Origin: Rhodospirillales bacterium
Lineage (GTDB): Bacteria > Pseudomonadota > Alphaproteobacteria > Rhodospirillales > Casp-alpha2
NCBI GenBank assembly: GCA_021775275.1
Contig: JAJFIE010000045.1
Location: forward strand, 1 to 6,056
DNA length: 6,056 nucleotides
Direction of reading: 5' to 3'
Below, in pieces: positions 1 through 6,056 of the stretch. The position numbers were made by a program, and so were the translations under genes. The notes under the pieces are model-generated. The model had not been told where the DNA came from, did no database searches, and was given only the letters and a program-made list of their open reading frames with translations. The stretch's first letter is position 1; the number at the start of each line of letters is the position of its first letter.

Positions 1-221
1 TGCGTCGACAGAACCGCGACATTCGCGCCGCGGCTGGCTGCGAGCTGGCGCGGGGAGTACGGGCGCGGGTGTGGTTACGCGACCGGGCGGACGTGCCCGG
101 CGTCCATTCGGGTGACGGTGAATATTTCCCCAATGATCCACCGGCCCGTTCTGCCGTCATCAGTGAATTGCTGGTGGATGTCCGCGTTGAGGTTGAGGTG
201 GTCGCCTACGATCCTCAATAA
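1..221 (+). CDS. RidA/YjgF/YER057c/UK114-family protein, C-terminal part (start outside window)
   Basis: The open frame begins in phase at base 3 and ends at a TAA at 219-221, giving about 72 residues with no start codon inside the window. The C-terminal signature of the RidA family is visible: a hydrophobic strand with VRARVWLRD, then EYFPNDPPARSAV, then VRVEVEVVAYDP. In characterised RidA proteins the Arg of the PARS motif binds the carboxylate of the imine/enamine substrate, and the first Glu of the EIEAIA strand assists hydrolysis; both positions appear to be present here. The stretch between them is about one residue shorter than in E. coli RidA. Family members usually deaminate reactive 2-aminoacrylate-type intermediates in the cytosol, but many homologues have pathway-specific or unknown roles. 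The gene converges on the lysR gene. The family call is fairly secure; the substrate is unknown. Confidence 0.8.
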   Translation, partial: RRQNRDIRAAAGCELARGVRARVWLRDRADVPGVHSGDGEYFPNDPPARSAVISELLVDVRVEVEVVAYDPQ

Positions 222-222
222 T

Positions 223-1137
223 CTAATTGTCTAGCTGACGCGCTTCATCCAACAGCCAGTCGTGGAACTGCCGGGTGCTGGTCGACATCGGTGTTTCCTC
301 AGGGATTACCAGATAGACGCCCAGCCCGCGCCCGCGCCGCTCGGCCAGGGGCGCTATCAACTGACCGCGTTCCATCAGATCATCAACCAGCCCACTGAAC
401 CCCAGCGCAACACCCTGCCCGTTCATGGCCGCCTGGATAATGGTGGCGTAGTTGTCGAACCCGATCACCTGACTGGGCTCCGGCAACCGTGCTCCAAAAG
501 CATCGAGCCACCACGCCCACCCTTCCGGCACATGAGTTGGCCCATCGAGATTCAGCAGCGTATGGCGGCATAAATCCTGTGGCCCCGCAAGCTCGGGCGC
601 AGTGGCCAGATAATCCGCCGAGCAAACCGGAATGGAATCCACGTCGAACAGGCGTATAGCGCTCAATCCAGGCCATGTTCCGTCGCCGTACCTGAGGCCG
701 ATGTTAATGCCCGCATGACGCATGTCGTCGGGACGATCGACCACTGTCATGCGTATGGTTGTATCGGGATAGGCTGCCCGGAACACCGGCAACCGGGGGG
801 TGAGCCAGAATGACGCGATCGCCACCGATGCTGTCACGACAACCGATGATCCGGCTTTTGGGTCGATGAGCGCCGACGACGTGTCGGCGATGGCGCCAAG
901 ACTGTCACTTACCGTCGCCTGAAGTTTCAACCCCGCTTCCGTCAATTCCAGTGCCCGGTGCAACCTGACGAACAGTTTCTGACCAACAAAGGATTCCAGC
1001 GATCTGATCTGACGGCTGACAGCTTCACGACTGATCAGAAGCTCTTCACCCGCCAGTGTAAAACTGAGGTGGCGCGCTGCCGCCTCGAAAATCACAAGGC
1101 TGTTCAGGGGCGGAAGTTTGAAGCGTAGATTTCGCAT
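223..1137 (-). CDS. LysR-type transcriptional regulator, GcvA-like subfamily
   Basis: A complete 304-residue protein, normal length for the family. Residues about 9-70 form the N-terminal winged helix-turn-helix: LPPLNSL and FEAAARHLSF lead into the recognition region (REAVSRQIRSLE, residues 37-48) and the wing ending LELTEAG. The LPPL...FEAAARHLSF opening is typical of the GcvA-like branch. Residues about 97-300 fit the periplasmic-binding-like effector domain (the VTASVAIASFWLTPRLPVFRA segment, then the hinge and second lobe through NGQGVALG). It should act as a cytosolic DNA-binding tetramer responding to a small molecule. It is transcribed divergently from the monooxygenase gene across 110 bases, the usual LysR arrangement for controlling the neighbour and itself. 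No good Shine-Dalgarno precedes the ATG (only a GGG run two bases away), and no other Met is available nearby. The family is certain; the effector is unknown. Confidence 0.95.
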   Translation of the reverse strand: MRNLRFKLPPLNSLVIFEAAARHLSFTLAGEELLISREAVSRQIRSLESFVGQKLFVRLHRALELTEAGLKLQATVSDSLGAIADTSSALIDPKAGSSVVVTASVAIASFWLTPRLPVFRAAYPDTTIRMTVVDRPDDMRHAGINIGLRYGDGTWPGLSAIRLFDVDSIPVCSADYLATAPELAGPQDLCRHTLLNLDGPTHVPEGWAWWLDAFGARLPEPSQVIGFDNYATIIQAAMNGQGVALGFSGLVDDLMERGQLIAPLAERRGRGLGVYLVIPEETPMSTSTRQFHDWLLDEARQLDN

Positions 1138-1154
1138 GACCCTATTGTTACGTG

Positions 1155-1191
1155 AATTAGACTCTTTTTCCAGTTTACGGTTAGTCTAATT
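1155..1191. promoter_or_regulatory. Candidate LysR operator: 9-bp perfect inverted repeat
   Basis: AATTAGACT at 1155-1163 is the exact reverse complement of AGTCTAATT at 1183-1191, with 19 bases between the arms and 28 bases centre to centre. Each arm contains TCTAAT, a 5-of-6 match to the -10 consensus, one on each strand and pointing outward toward its own gene. LysR-type proteins typically bind dyads in the divergent promoter region next to their own gene, so this is a natural operator candidate. The assignment to this regulator is inferred from position only; the arms could also be promoter elements or a chance repeat. Confidence 0.5.
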
Positions 1192-1238
1192 TCGTTCTTT
1201 TTCCCCCTTGGAATAATTCTATCCAGGGCCATCAGCTT

Positions 1239-1244
1239 AAGGAG
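1239..1244 (+). promoter_or_regulatory. Ribosome binding site that decides the monooxygenase start
   Basis: AAGGAG is a near-perfect Shine-Dalgarno sequence. It lies three bases before the ATG at 1248 and six bases before the adjacent ATG at 1251. The six-base spacing is much closer to the optimum, so the second ATG is preferred as the start. Confidence 0.75.
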
Positions 1245-1250
1245 TGCATG

Positions 1251-2321
1251 ATGCGATTCAATCTTGTGATCAATATGGAGCGTTTTTCGCCTGATCAGGA
1301 CATGCGTGACATTGCCCGCCATACCACGGAAATGGTGCAAATGGCGGATCAGGGTGGTTTCGATATCGCCTGGGCGGCAGAACATCATGCCATTGAAATG
1401 ACCATCGCACCGGGTCCGTTCCAGTTGCTCTCACACTGGGCGGCGCATACCAGCCGCATTCGTTTAGGCACCGCATGCATCGTCGCACCCTATTGGCACC
1501 CCATCAAACTGGCCGGGGAAGCCGCCATGTTCGACCTGTTGTCCGATGGCCGTCTGGAATTTGGCATCGGCAAAGGCGCCTATCAACGCGAATTCGACCG
1601 CATGATGAACGGCATGGAGCAGAACCTCGGCGTTCCCATGATGCTTGAAATGCTGCCCGCACTGAAGGAACTGTGGAAAGGGGATTACGAGCACGACGGC
1701 GAATACTGGCAATTCCCCACTGCGACGTCATGCCCGAAGCCGCTTCAGACGCCACATCCGCCCATCTGGGTTGCCGCACGTGATCCGGGAACCTTCGATG
1801 CGGCTGTTGCCGAAGGATACAGCGTCATGACATGGGCGCTGACCCGTCCGTTCTCGGAAGTCGAGGCGTACATGCAACGGTTCGAAGACTCGCTGGCCAA
1901 GGCTCCTGTAGGCACCAAACGCCCCCGTTTCATGACCATGCGTCATGCAGGTATCTATGAGAAACCGGAAGAGGCAGACGTATTTGTCGAGGCAATCCAG
2001 AAACAGGGCCGTCAGTTTGAAAACCTGTTCCGCAAGCTGAAACCTGTCGTCAATGGTTTTGCACAGGAACCGGATCCCGCCGACCTGACCAACCAGCACG
2101 AATATGAGCGAGGCAATTTGCTGGCCAATCTGATGTTAGGCACACCGGATGAGGTCATCGCCAAATTGAAGCCCTACGAAGAGCTGGGCGTCGATTACTT
2201 CTGTTACTGCGCCAGTTATCATCTGCCGCTGGAACAGCAGAAGAAGTCCCTGCGCCTGTTCATTGACGAGGTGCTGCCTGCATTTCAGGAACCGGAACCG
2301 GCGCGCCTGTCGGCTGAGTAA
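1251..2321 (+). CDS. LLM-class (bacterial luciferase-like) flavin-dependent monooxygenase
   Basis: A 356-residue TIM-barrel flavoenzyme of the luciferase-like monooxygenase superfamily (357 if the preceding ATG is used). Hallmarks are the N-terminal strand MRFNLVINMERF, the GFDIAWAAEHH segment near residues 36-46, the SRIRLGTACIVAPYWHPIKLAGEAAMFD-type core in two halves (about 68-95), and LSDGRLEFGIGKG (about 97-109). These are followed by KELWKG, a CPKPLQTPHPPIWVAA strand, and a C-terminal LGTPDEVIAKLKPYEELGVDYF module. Relatives use reduced FMN or F420 with O2 to oxidise aldehydes, ketones, sulfonates, amides or amines; this family includes type II Baeyer-Villiger enzymes. The protein has no signal peptide or membrane segment, so it should be cytosolic. 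No flavin reductase is visible in the window. It is the first gene of an operon with the hydrolase nine bases downstream, and is probably controlled by the divergent LysR protein. The superfamily is certain; the substrate is not, and it does not closely resemble RutA as I recall that protein. Confidence 0.93.
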   Translation: MRFNLVINMERFSPDQDMRDIARHTTEMVQMADQGGFDIAWAAEHHAIEMTIAPGPFQLLSHWAAHTSRIRLGTACIVAPYWHPIKLAGEAAMFDLLSDGRLEFGIGKGAYQREFDRMMNGMEQNLGVPMMLEMLPALKELWKGDYEHDGEYWQFPTATSCPKPLQTPHPPIWVAARDPGTFDAAVAEGYSVMTWALTRPFSEVEAYMQRFEDSLAKAPVGTKRPRFMTMRHAGIYEKPEEADVFVEAIQKQGRQFENLFRKLKPVVNGFAQEPDPADLTNQHEYERGNLLANLMLGTPDEVIAKLKPYEELGVDYFCYCASYHLPLEQQKKSLRLFIDEVLPAFQEPEPARLSAE

Positions 2322-2330
2322 CCACAGCCG

Positions 2331-3173
2331 ATGACGCTTCCATCAGCCCCAGCCGGAATCGTACAGGGAACCGAACACGGGAATGCTGACGGCACGGCCT
2401 ACAGTGTCGTCGGCTCCGGCCCGCCAGTTGTTCTGGTTCATGGCCTCGGCATGCACCGGGGCATGTGGATGTGGCAGGTCCCTGCCCTTGCCGAACAGTT
2501 CACAGTCATCACCTATGATCTTCTGGGCCATGGTGAAAGCAAGAACCCGACCCTGAATCAGCATGGAAACTGCACACTTACTGATTTCTCGGATCAGTTG
2601 GCGGCGTTGTGCGATGCCCTTGATCTGGGCCGTGTCGCCCTTGCCGGATTTTCACTGGGTGGCATGATTGTTCGTTCCTTCACGCTGGCGCATCCAGAAC
2701 GTGTCGGCGCACTTGCCATTCTGCATTCCGCCCACGACAGAACGCCGGAAGAACGCACAGCTATCATGGTGCGGGTTCGACAGGCTGCCGAGACTGGCCC
2801 GTCGGCAACCGTGGAAGCGGCGCTCGAACGCTGGTTCGGCAATGAGTATCGATTGGCAAACCCGGACGTCATGGACATAGTGCGAAACGCGGTGATGGCG
2901 AATGATCCGAAAGTTTATCCACCCATCTACCGGGTCCTGGCAGAAGGAGATGAAGAACTGGCCACGGCCATCAGCGCCATCCAGTGTCCGACGCTGGTCA
3001 TGACCGGCAGCGAAGATTACGGTAACTCGGCGGACATGAGCCGGCGCATGGCGGCGCGTATCCCAAATGCAGAATGCGTGATCTTAGCCGGCCTGCGTCA
3101 TATGGCCTTGGCCGAAGACCCGGATGCGTTCAACGCACCGCTGATATCTTTTCTGGAATCAGCAACGGCCTAA
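2331..3173 (+). CDS. Alpha/beta hydrolase, 3-oxoadipate enol-lactonase-like
   Basis: A 280-residue alpha/beta-fold hydrolase. The oxyanion-hole strand PPVVLVHGLG occupies residues 31-40, then YDLLGHGES (62-70). The nucleophile elbow GFSLGG places Ser108 as the nucleophile. Asp229 in TGSEDYGNS and His257 in LRHMAL complete the triad, and the cap lies at about 135-205. Overall length and motifs are most like PcaD-type enol-lactonases and related carboxylic-ester or lactone hydrolases, although this fold group is functionally broad. It starts nine bases after the monooxygenase stop, without a recognisable Shine-Dalgarno, so translation is probably coupled to the upstream gene. Its TAA stop overlaps the stop of the convergent acyl-CoA synthetase gene by four bases. 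Hydrolysis of an ester or lactone made by the monooxygenase is a plausible but inferred role. Confidence 0.92.
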   Translation: MTLPSAPAGIVQGTEHGNADGTAYSVVGSGPPVVLVHGLGMHRGMWMWQVPALAEQFTVITYDLLGHGESKNPTLNQHGNCTLTDFSDQLAALCDALDLGRVALAGFSLGGMIVRSFTLAHPERVGALAILHSAHDRTPEERTAIMVRVRQAAETGPSATVEAALERWFGNEYRLANPDVMDIVRNAVMANDPKVYPPIYRVLAEGDEELATAISAIQCPTLVMTGSEDYGNSADMSRRMAARIPNAECVILAGLRHMALAEDPDAFNAPLISFLESATA

Positions 3174-5266
3174 TCTGTCACCCACAGCAACGCATCAACA
3201 GCCCAGACACCATCGCCGGTCACCATCAGCGGGTTTACGTCAAGCTCAAGCAGCGAATCTACATTTTCTTCGGCGAACGCCGACACGGCCATGATGGTAT
3301 CGATCACGGCATTCCTGTCCGCTGCGGGGGCACCCCTGAAACCATCCAACAGTTGCGAGACCTTCAGCGACGCCAGACAGTCCTGAATTGCATCACGGGA
3401 CGTGGGCAAAAGCAGGACAGCGGTATCCCCCATCAATTCCGCCATGGTGCCGCCACCGCCAATGACCATCACCGGCCCGAACGTGGCATCGCGCCGAACC
3501 CCTACAAGTATTTCTGCTATGGGTTTCGGCACCATCGTCTCGACCAGAAAACGATCCGCTGCCATATCAGGATTGTAGGCCTGCACATTGGCCTGAATGG
3601 CGGCGACTGCTTCCGCGACCGCCGTCGCACTGGTCAAACCGACCTGCACTGCGCCTGCTTCCGTCTTATGGGGCAGGTCCGCTGAAACCAGTTTCACCAC
3701 GACGGGGAACCCGATCTCCTCCGCTGCCGACGCCACACCGGCTGCGTCAACCAGACGACCATTTGGCACGGAAACGCCTGCCGCCGCGAGACGTCGTTTG
3801 CCTTCCCACTCGTCCAGCACCCGTGCGCCCGTGCTCTCCCTGGGCGCTTGCAAAAGATGCAAGGCGTCAACGTCGGCGCCCACAGACTCTCGCAACGCGC
3901 CGAACCGCGCAGCCCCGGCGATGGCTTTCAACGCATCATGGATCCCCTGCATCGGAGCAACGCCCCCGGCGGCGATAACATTGCGGGCTTCCTCATCCAG
4001 ATTTTCCGGCAGGATGCTGCACACCACCCCCGGAATGCCCGCTGCTTTCGTTGCCGCTTCAAAAGCCCGGGCATCAGCCAGATAGGGTTTATAGCTGTCA
4101 CCACCGACAAGGACGGGATAATCCTCAACCATAATCGCCGCGTCGTATCCATCTTCGAACATAGTCCCGAATGCCCGGGTCAGCGGTTCCTCAAATCCCC
4201 ACAGTGGCGTTGTGTAATCCAGCGGATTGGCCACGGTGGCAATGGGCGGCAGGATGTCCTCGAGTCTCCTGGCGACATCCGCTGATGGCTGGGAGAATGT
4301 TAACCCCAAAGGCTCTGCCCCATCGGCGAGCATGGTGGAATCGCCACCGGAGCAGGTCAATCCGGCCAGACGCCCCCCCTTGGGCACACCAGCGATGGTG
4401 ACCAGTTTCAGGGTTTCTATCATGGTTACGGTGGAATCAACGCGGATAACACCAAGACGGTCAAACAGCGCCTGATACAGATCATCGGCACCGGAAAGCG
4501 AGCCTGTATGGGTGATGGTCGACTGTGCGCCGATCGCTGACGTGCCGACCTTTTGCGCGACGATGGGTTTCCCCGCCTTTAACGCCTTGATGGCGGCGGC
4601 GGTGAATTTCCCGACATCGCGCAGGCCTTCAATATAGAGCCCGATAGCGCTGACCCTCGGGTCCTCAATCAGTTCGTTGAGAAAATCCTCGACACCCAGC
4701 ATGCCCTGATTGCCGGCACTGATAATGTAGGCGAACGGAAGCGCCCGCTGGTTCATGGTGACCGTGGTCCCCAGCATGCCGCTTTGCGTGATGAACGCCG
4801 CACCGCGTTCCACAGGTTTGCCACCATGGTGGAATGGCCAGAGCGCCGCACTCTCGACAAAATTCAGCATCCCGGAACAGTTTGGCCCGACGAATGCCAT
4901 ATCGCCTGCTGCCGCGATCAAATCCCGTTCATGCTCTTGTCCTTCGTCACCCAGTTCACCGAACCCTGCCGAATAGCAAACGATGCCGCCTGCATCAGCA
5001 CGACGCAACGCATCCACCGTCTCTACTGCGACACTGCCGGGAACCGCCAGAAACACTGCGTCCGGACCTTCTGGCAGGTCTGCCACGCAGGCGAAACACG
5101 GCTGCCCGGCCATCTGGTCGCGCTTTGGATTAACACCCCAGATGTCGCCCTTGAAACCACCGGCAACGCATTGCTGCGCCGCCAGCTCCGCGCCATTACC
5201 GCCGATAAAGGCGGCGTGGCGGGGCGCAAATAGACGTTTCAGATTTTTCCGGCATTCCGGTGTCAT
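3170..5266 (-). CDS. ADP-forming acyl-CoA synthetase (acetate-CoA ligase family), fused alpha-beta type
   Basis: A 698-residue single-chain NDP-forming acyl-CoA synthetase. Residues about 10-135 are the Rossmann-like CoA-binding domain (LFAPRHAAFIGG, VFLAVPGS, VGPNCSGMLN). Residues about 150-460 are the succinyl-CoA-ligase-like domains (FITQSGMLGT, YIEG with Glu213, and THTGSLSG with His253 at the phosphohistidine position). Residues about 485-695 are an ATP-grasp domain (FPVVVKLVSADLPHKTEAGAV in outline, with His533 matching the second phosphohistidine of ACD enzymes, VIGGGGTMAEL, and ELDVNPL near 674-680). Such enzymes interconvert acid + CoA + ATP with acyl-CoA + ADP + phosphate. There is no C-terminal GNAT domain, so it is not a Pat-type protein acetyltransferase. 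It lies six bases downstream of the acyl-CoA dehydrogenase gene, has no obvious Shine-Dalgarno and is probably coupled to it. All catalytic positions look intact; the acid substrate is unknown. Confidence 0.93.
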   Translation of the reverse strand: MTPECRKNLKRLFAPRHAAFIGGNGAELAAQQCVAGGFKGDIWGVNPKRDQMAGQPCFACVADLPEGPDAVFLAVPGSVAVETVDALRRADAGGIVCYSAGFGELGDEGQEHERDLIAAAGDMAFVGPNCSGMLNFVESAALWPFHHGGKPVERGAAFITQSGMLGTTVTMNQRALPFAYIISAGNQGMLGVEDFLNELIEDPRVSAIGLYIEGLRDVGKFTAAAIKALKAGKPIVAQKVGTSAIGAQSTITHTGSLSGADDLYQALFDRLGVIRVDSTVTMIETLKLVTIAGVPKGGRLAGLTCSGGDSTMLADGAEPLGLTFSQPSADVARRLEDILPPIATVANPLDYTTPLWGFEEPLTRAFGTMFEDGYDAAIMVEDYPVLVGGDSYKPYLADARAFEAATKAAGIPGVVCSILPENLDEEARNVIAAGGVAPMQGIHDALKAIAGAARFGALRESVGADVDALHLLQAPRESTGARVLDEWEGKRRLAAAGVSVPNGRLVDAAGVASAAEEIGFPVVVKLVSADLPHKTEAGAVQVGLTSATAVAEAVAAIQANVQAYNPDMAADRFLVETMVPKPIAEILVGVRRDATFGPVMVIGGGGTMAELMGDTAVLLLPTSRDAIQDCLASLKVSQLLDGFRGAPAADRNAVIDTIMAVSAFAEENVDSLLELDVNPLMVTGDGVWAVDALLWVTD

Positions 5267-5272
5267 GGAGAG

Positions 5273-6056
5273 TCAGGCCCCGTGTGGTCGCAGCAATGAC
5301 CGCGAGATGATGTGGCGTTGGATTTCCGAAGTACCATCCCAGATACGATCCAGACGGGCATCCCGCCACAGGCGTTCAACGGGCAAGTCTTCCATCAGGC
5401 CCATGCCACCGTAAATCTGTACAGTATTGTCAGCGACCCGCCCGACCATCTCGGCGGCATATAACTTCGCCATGGCGGCATCGTCATCTTCCATGATGCC
5501 CTTGTCTGCCTTGCGCGCCGCATTCATGACCAGCAGATCGGCGGCCTTCAGTTCGGTCGCCATATCGGCCAGTTTAAAGGACGTGCCCTGGAACTTGCCG
5601 ATTGGCTGGCCGAACTGTTTGCGGCTGGCCGCCCACTCAATGGCGAGATCAAGCAGACGTTCGGCCTTGCCACAACATCCGGCGGCAACCCAGACGCGGC
5701 CCATCTGAAGCCACTTGCCGGCCAGATCCAGACCCTTTCCCTCTTCGCCCAGAATCCTGGCATTCGGGACCCGGACATTATCAAACGACAATTGAAATGT
5801 CTGATAGGCGCGCTGCGCTGCGCACCTTGGGCCACGTTCGATGGCGAACCCTTCCAGACCCGCGTCCACCAGAAACGCCGTCACGCGCTTGCGTGGGCCG
5901 CGCGGCGTCTCATCAATGCCGGTGGCGGCAAACAGAATAGCGAAGTCAGCCTGTATGGGGCTGGAGATAAAATGCTTCGATCCATTAATAATCCAGTCAT
6001 CACCGTTCCGTTCGGCGCGGGTCTGCATGGACATGATGTCGGAACCTGCCCCCGGC
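5273..6056 (-). CDS. Acyl-CoA dehydrogenase, C-terminal two thirds (start outside window)
   Basis: The frame is open to the window edge and enters with PGAGSD, the conserved segment before the beta domain, so the Met at 6032-6034 is internal and not the start. About 261 residues are visible of the roughly 380-400 usual for the family. Counting from that Met, the beta domain includes WIINGSKHFIS (14-24) and VTAFLVD. The C-terminal helical bundle carries SRKQFGQPIGKFQ (137-149), with the FAD-contacting Arg, QIYGGMG (206-212) and the RLWRDARLDRIWDGTSEIQR signature (221-240). The enzyme oxidises an acyl-CoA to the 2-enoyl-CoA using FAD, passing electrons to ETF. Asp233 occupies the place of the catalytic Glu of medium- and short-chain dehydrogenases. 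It is upstream of, and probably cotranscribed with, the acyl-CoA synthetase gene; their promoter must lie beyond the right edge. The family is secure; chain length and branching specificity are unknown. Confidence 0.93.
   Translation of the reverse strand, partial: PGAGSDIMSMQTRAERNGDDWIINGSKHFISSPIQADFAILFAATGIDETPRGPRKRVTAFLVDAGLEGFAIERGPRCAAQRAYQTFQLSFDNVRVPNARILGEEGKGLDLAGKWLQMGRVWVAAGCCGKAERLLDLAIEWAASRKQFGQPIGKFQGTSFKLADMATELKAADLLVMNAARKADKGIMEDDDAAMAKLYAAEMVGRVADNTVQIYGGMGLMEDLPVERLWRDARLDRIWDGTSEIQRHIISRSLLRPHGA

Larger units (their letters stand above)
1138..1247. promoter_or_regulatory. Divergent intergenic region between the LysR gene and the monooxygenase operon
   Basis: This is the only sizeable non-coding stretch in the window. 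It is visibly more A+T-rich than the flanking genes and must contain the promoters for both divergent genes. It holds a perfect inverted repeat (1155-1163 and 1183-1191), a pyrimidine-rich run around 1195-1209, and the ribosome binding site of the downstream gene. No convincing paired -35/-10 hexamers with 16-18 base spacing were found on either strand, which would fit an activator-dependent promoter. Confidence 0.7.

Noticed and set aside
222..228. TCTAATT near the ridA-lysR junction, shared with the arm of the intergenic dyad
   Set aside because: Only seven A+T-rich bases are shared, with no partner arm and a position at stop codons; chance is the simplest explanation.
262..573. A 103-codon plus-strand open frame antisense to the LysR gene
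   Set aside because: There is no recognisable domain and no ribosome binding site, and it lies wholly within the effector-domain coding sequence.
1104..1388. A 94-codon minus-strand open frame across the divergent intergenic region
   Set aside because: It runs antisense to the monooxygenase N-terminus and through the likely promoter region, and no family motif is visible.
3074..3685. A 203-codon open frame on the plus strand spanning the end of the hydrolase and the end of the acyl-CoA synthetase
   Set aside because: It overlaps two strongly supported genes in other frames, and its translation shows low-complexity His, Arg and Gln-rich sequence with no family motif.
3597..4085. A 162-codon plus-strand open frame inside the acyl-CoA synthetase gene
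   Set aside because: It is antisense to a conserved, motif-complete gene and is rich in Ala, Ser and Arg, as expected of a shadow frame in G+C-rich coding DNA.
6032..6034. ATG as the start of the acyl-CoA dehydrogenase
   Set aside because: The frame continues upstream to the window edge with the conserved PGAGSD motif, so this Met is internal.

Overview
The window reads as a small catabolic locus from a heterotrophic bacterium, most likely a member of Pseudomonadota (perhaps Alphaproteobacteria). That placement rests on the GcvA-like LysR regulator, the fused ADP-forming acyl-CoA synthetase, the moderately high G+C and the tight gene packing. It is an inference with no marker gene behind it. 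Coding density is close to complete: the only real intergenic space is the 110-base divergent region at 1138-1247. No tRNA, rRNA, CRISPR array, insertion sequence or phage gene was seen.

Layout, left to right. Bases 1-221 (+) hold the C-terminal half of a RidA/YjgF-family protein whose start lies outside the window. It converges on a complete LysR-type regulator (223-1137, -), with one base between the two stop codons. The regulator is divergent from a two-gene operon: a luciferase-like (LLM) flavin-dependent monooxygenase (1251-2321, +) and an alpha/beta hydrolase with an intact Ser-Asp-His triad (2331-3173, +). The divergent region carries a perfect 9-bp inverted repeat that is the best candidate operator. 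The operon meets, tail to tail with a 4-base overlap, a second operon on the minus strand. That operon encodes an acyl-CoA dehydrogenase (5273-6056, N-terminus outside the window) followed by a full-length fused ADP-forming acyl-CoA synthetase (3170-5266).

How they could work together (inference). An LLM enzyme can act as a Baeyer-Villiger or related oxygenase on a ketone. The enol-lactonase-like hydrolase could open the resulting ester or lactone, the acyl-CoA synthetase could activate the freed acid, and the acyl-CoA dehydrogenase could start beta-oxidation. The LysR protein would control at least the monooxygenase-hydrolase operon. No substrate can be read from the sequence. All recognised families are known, so novelty would lie in the combination and its substrate rather than in a new protein family.
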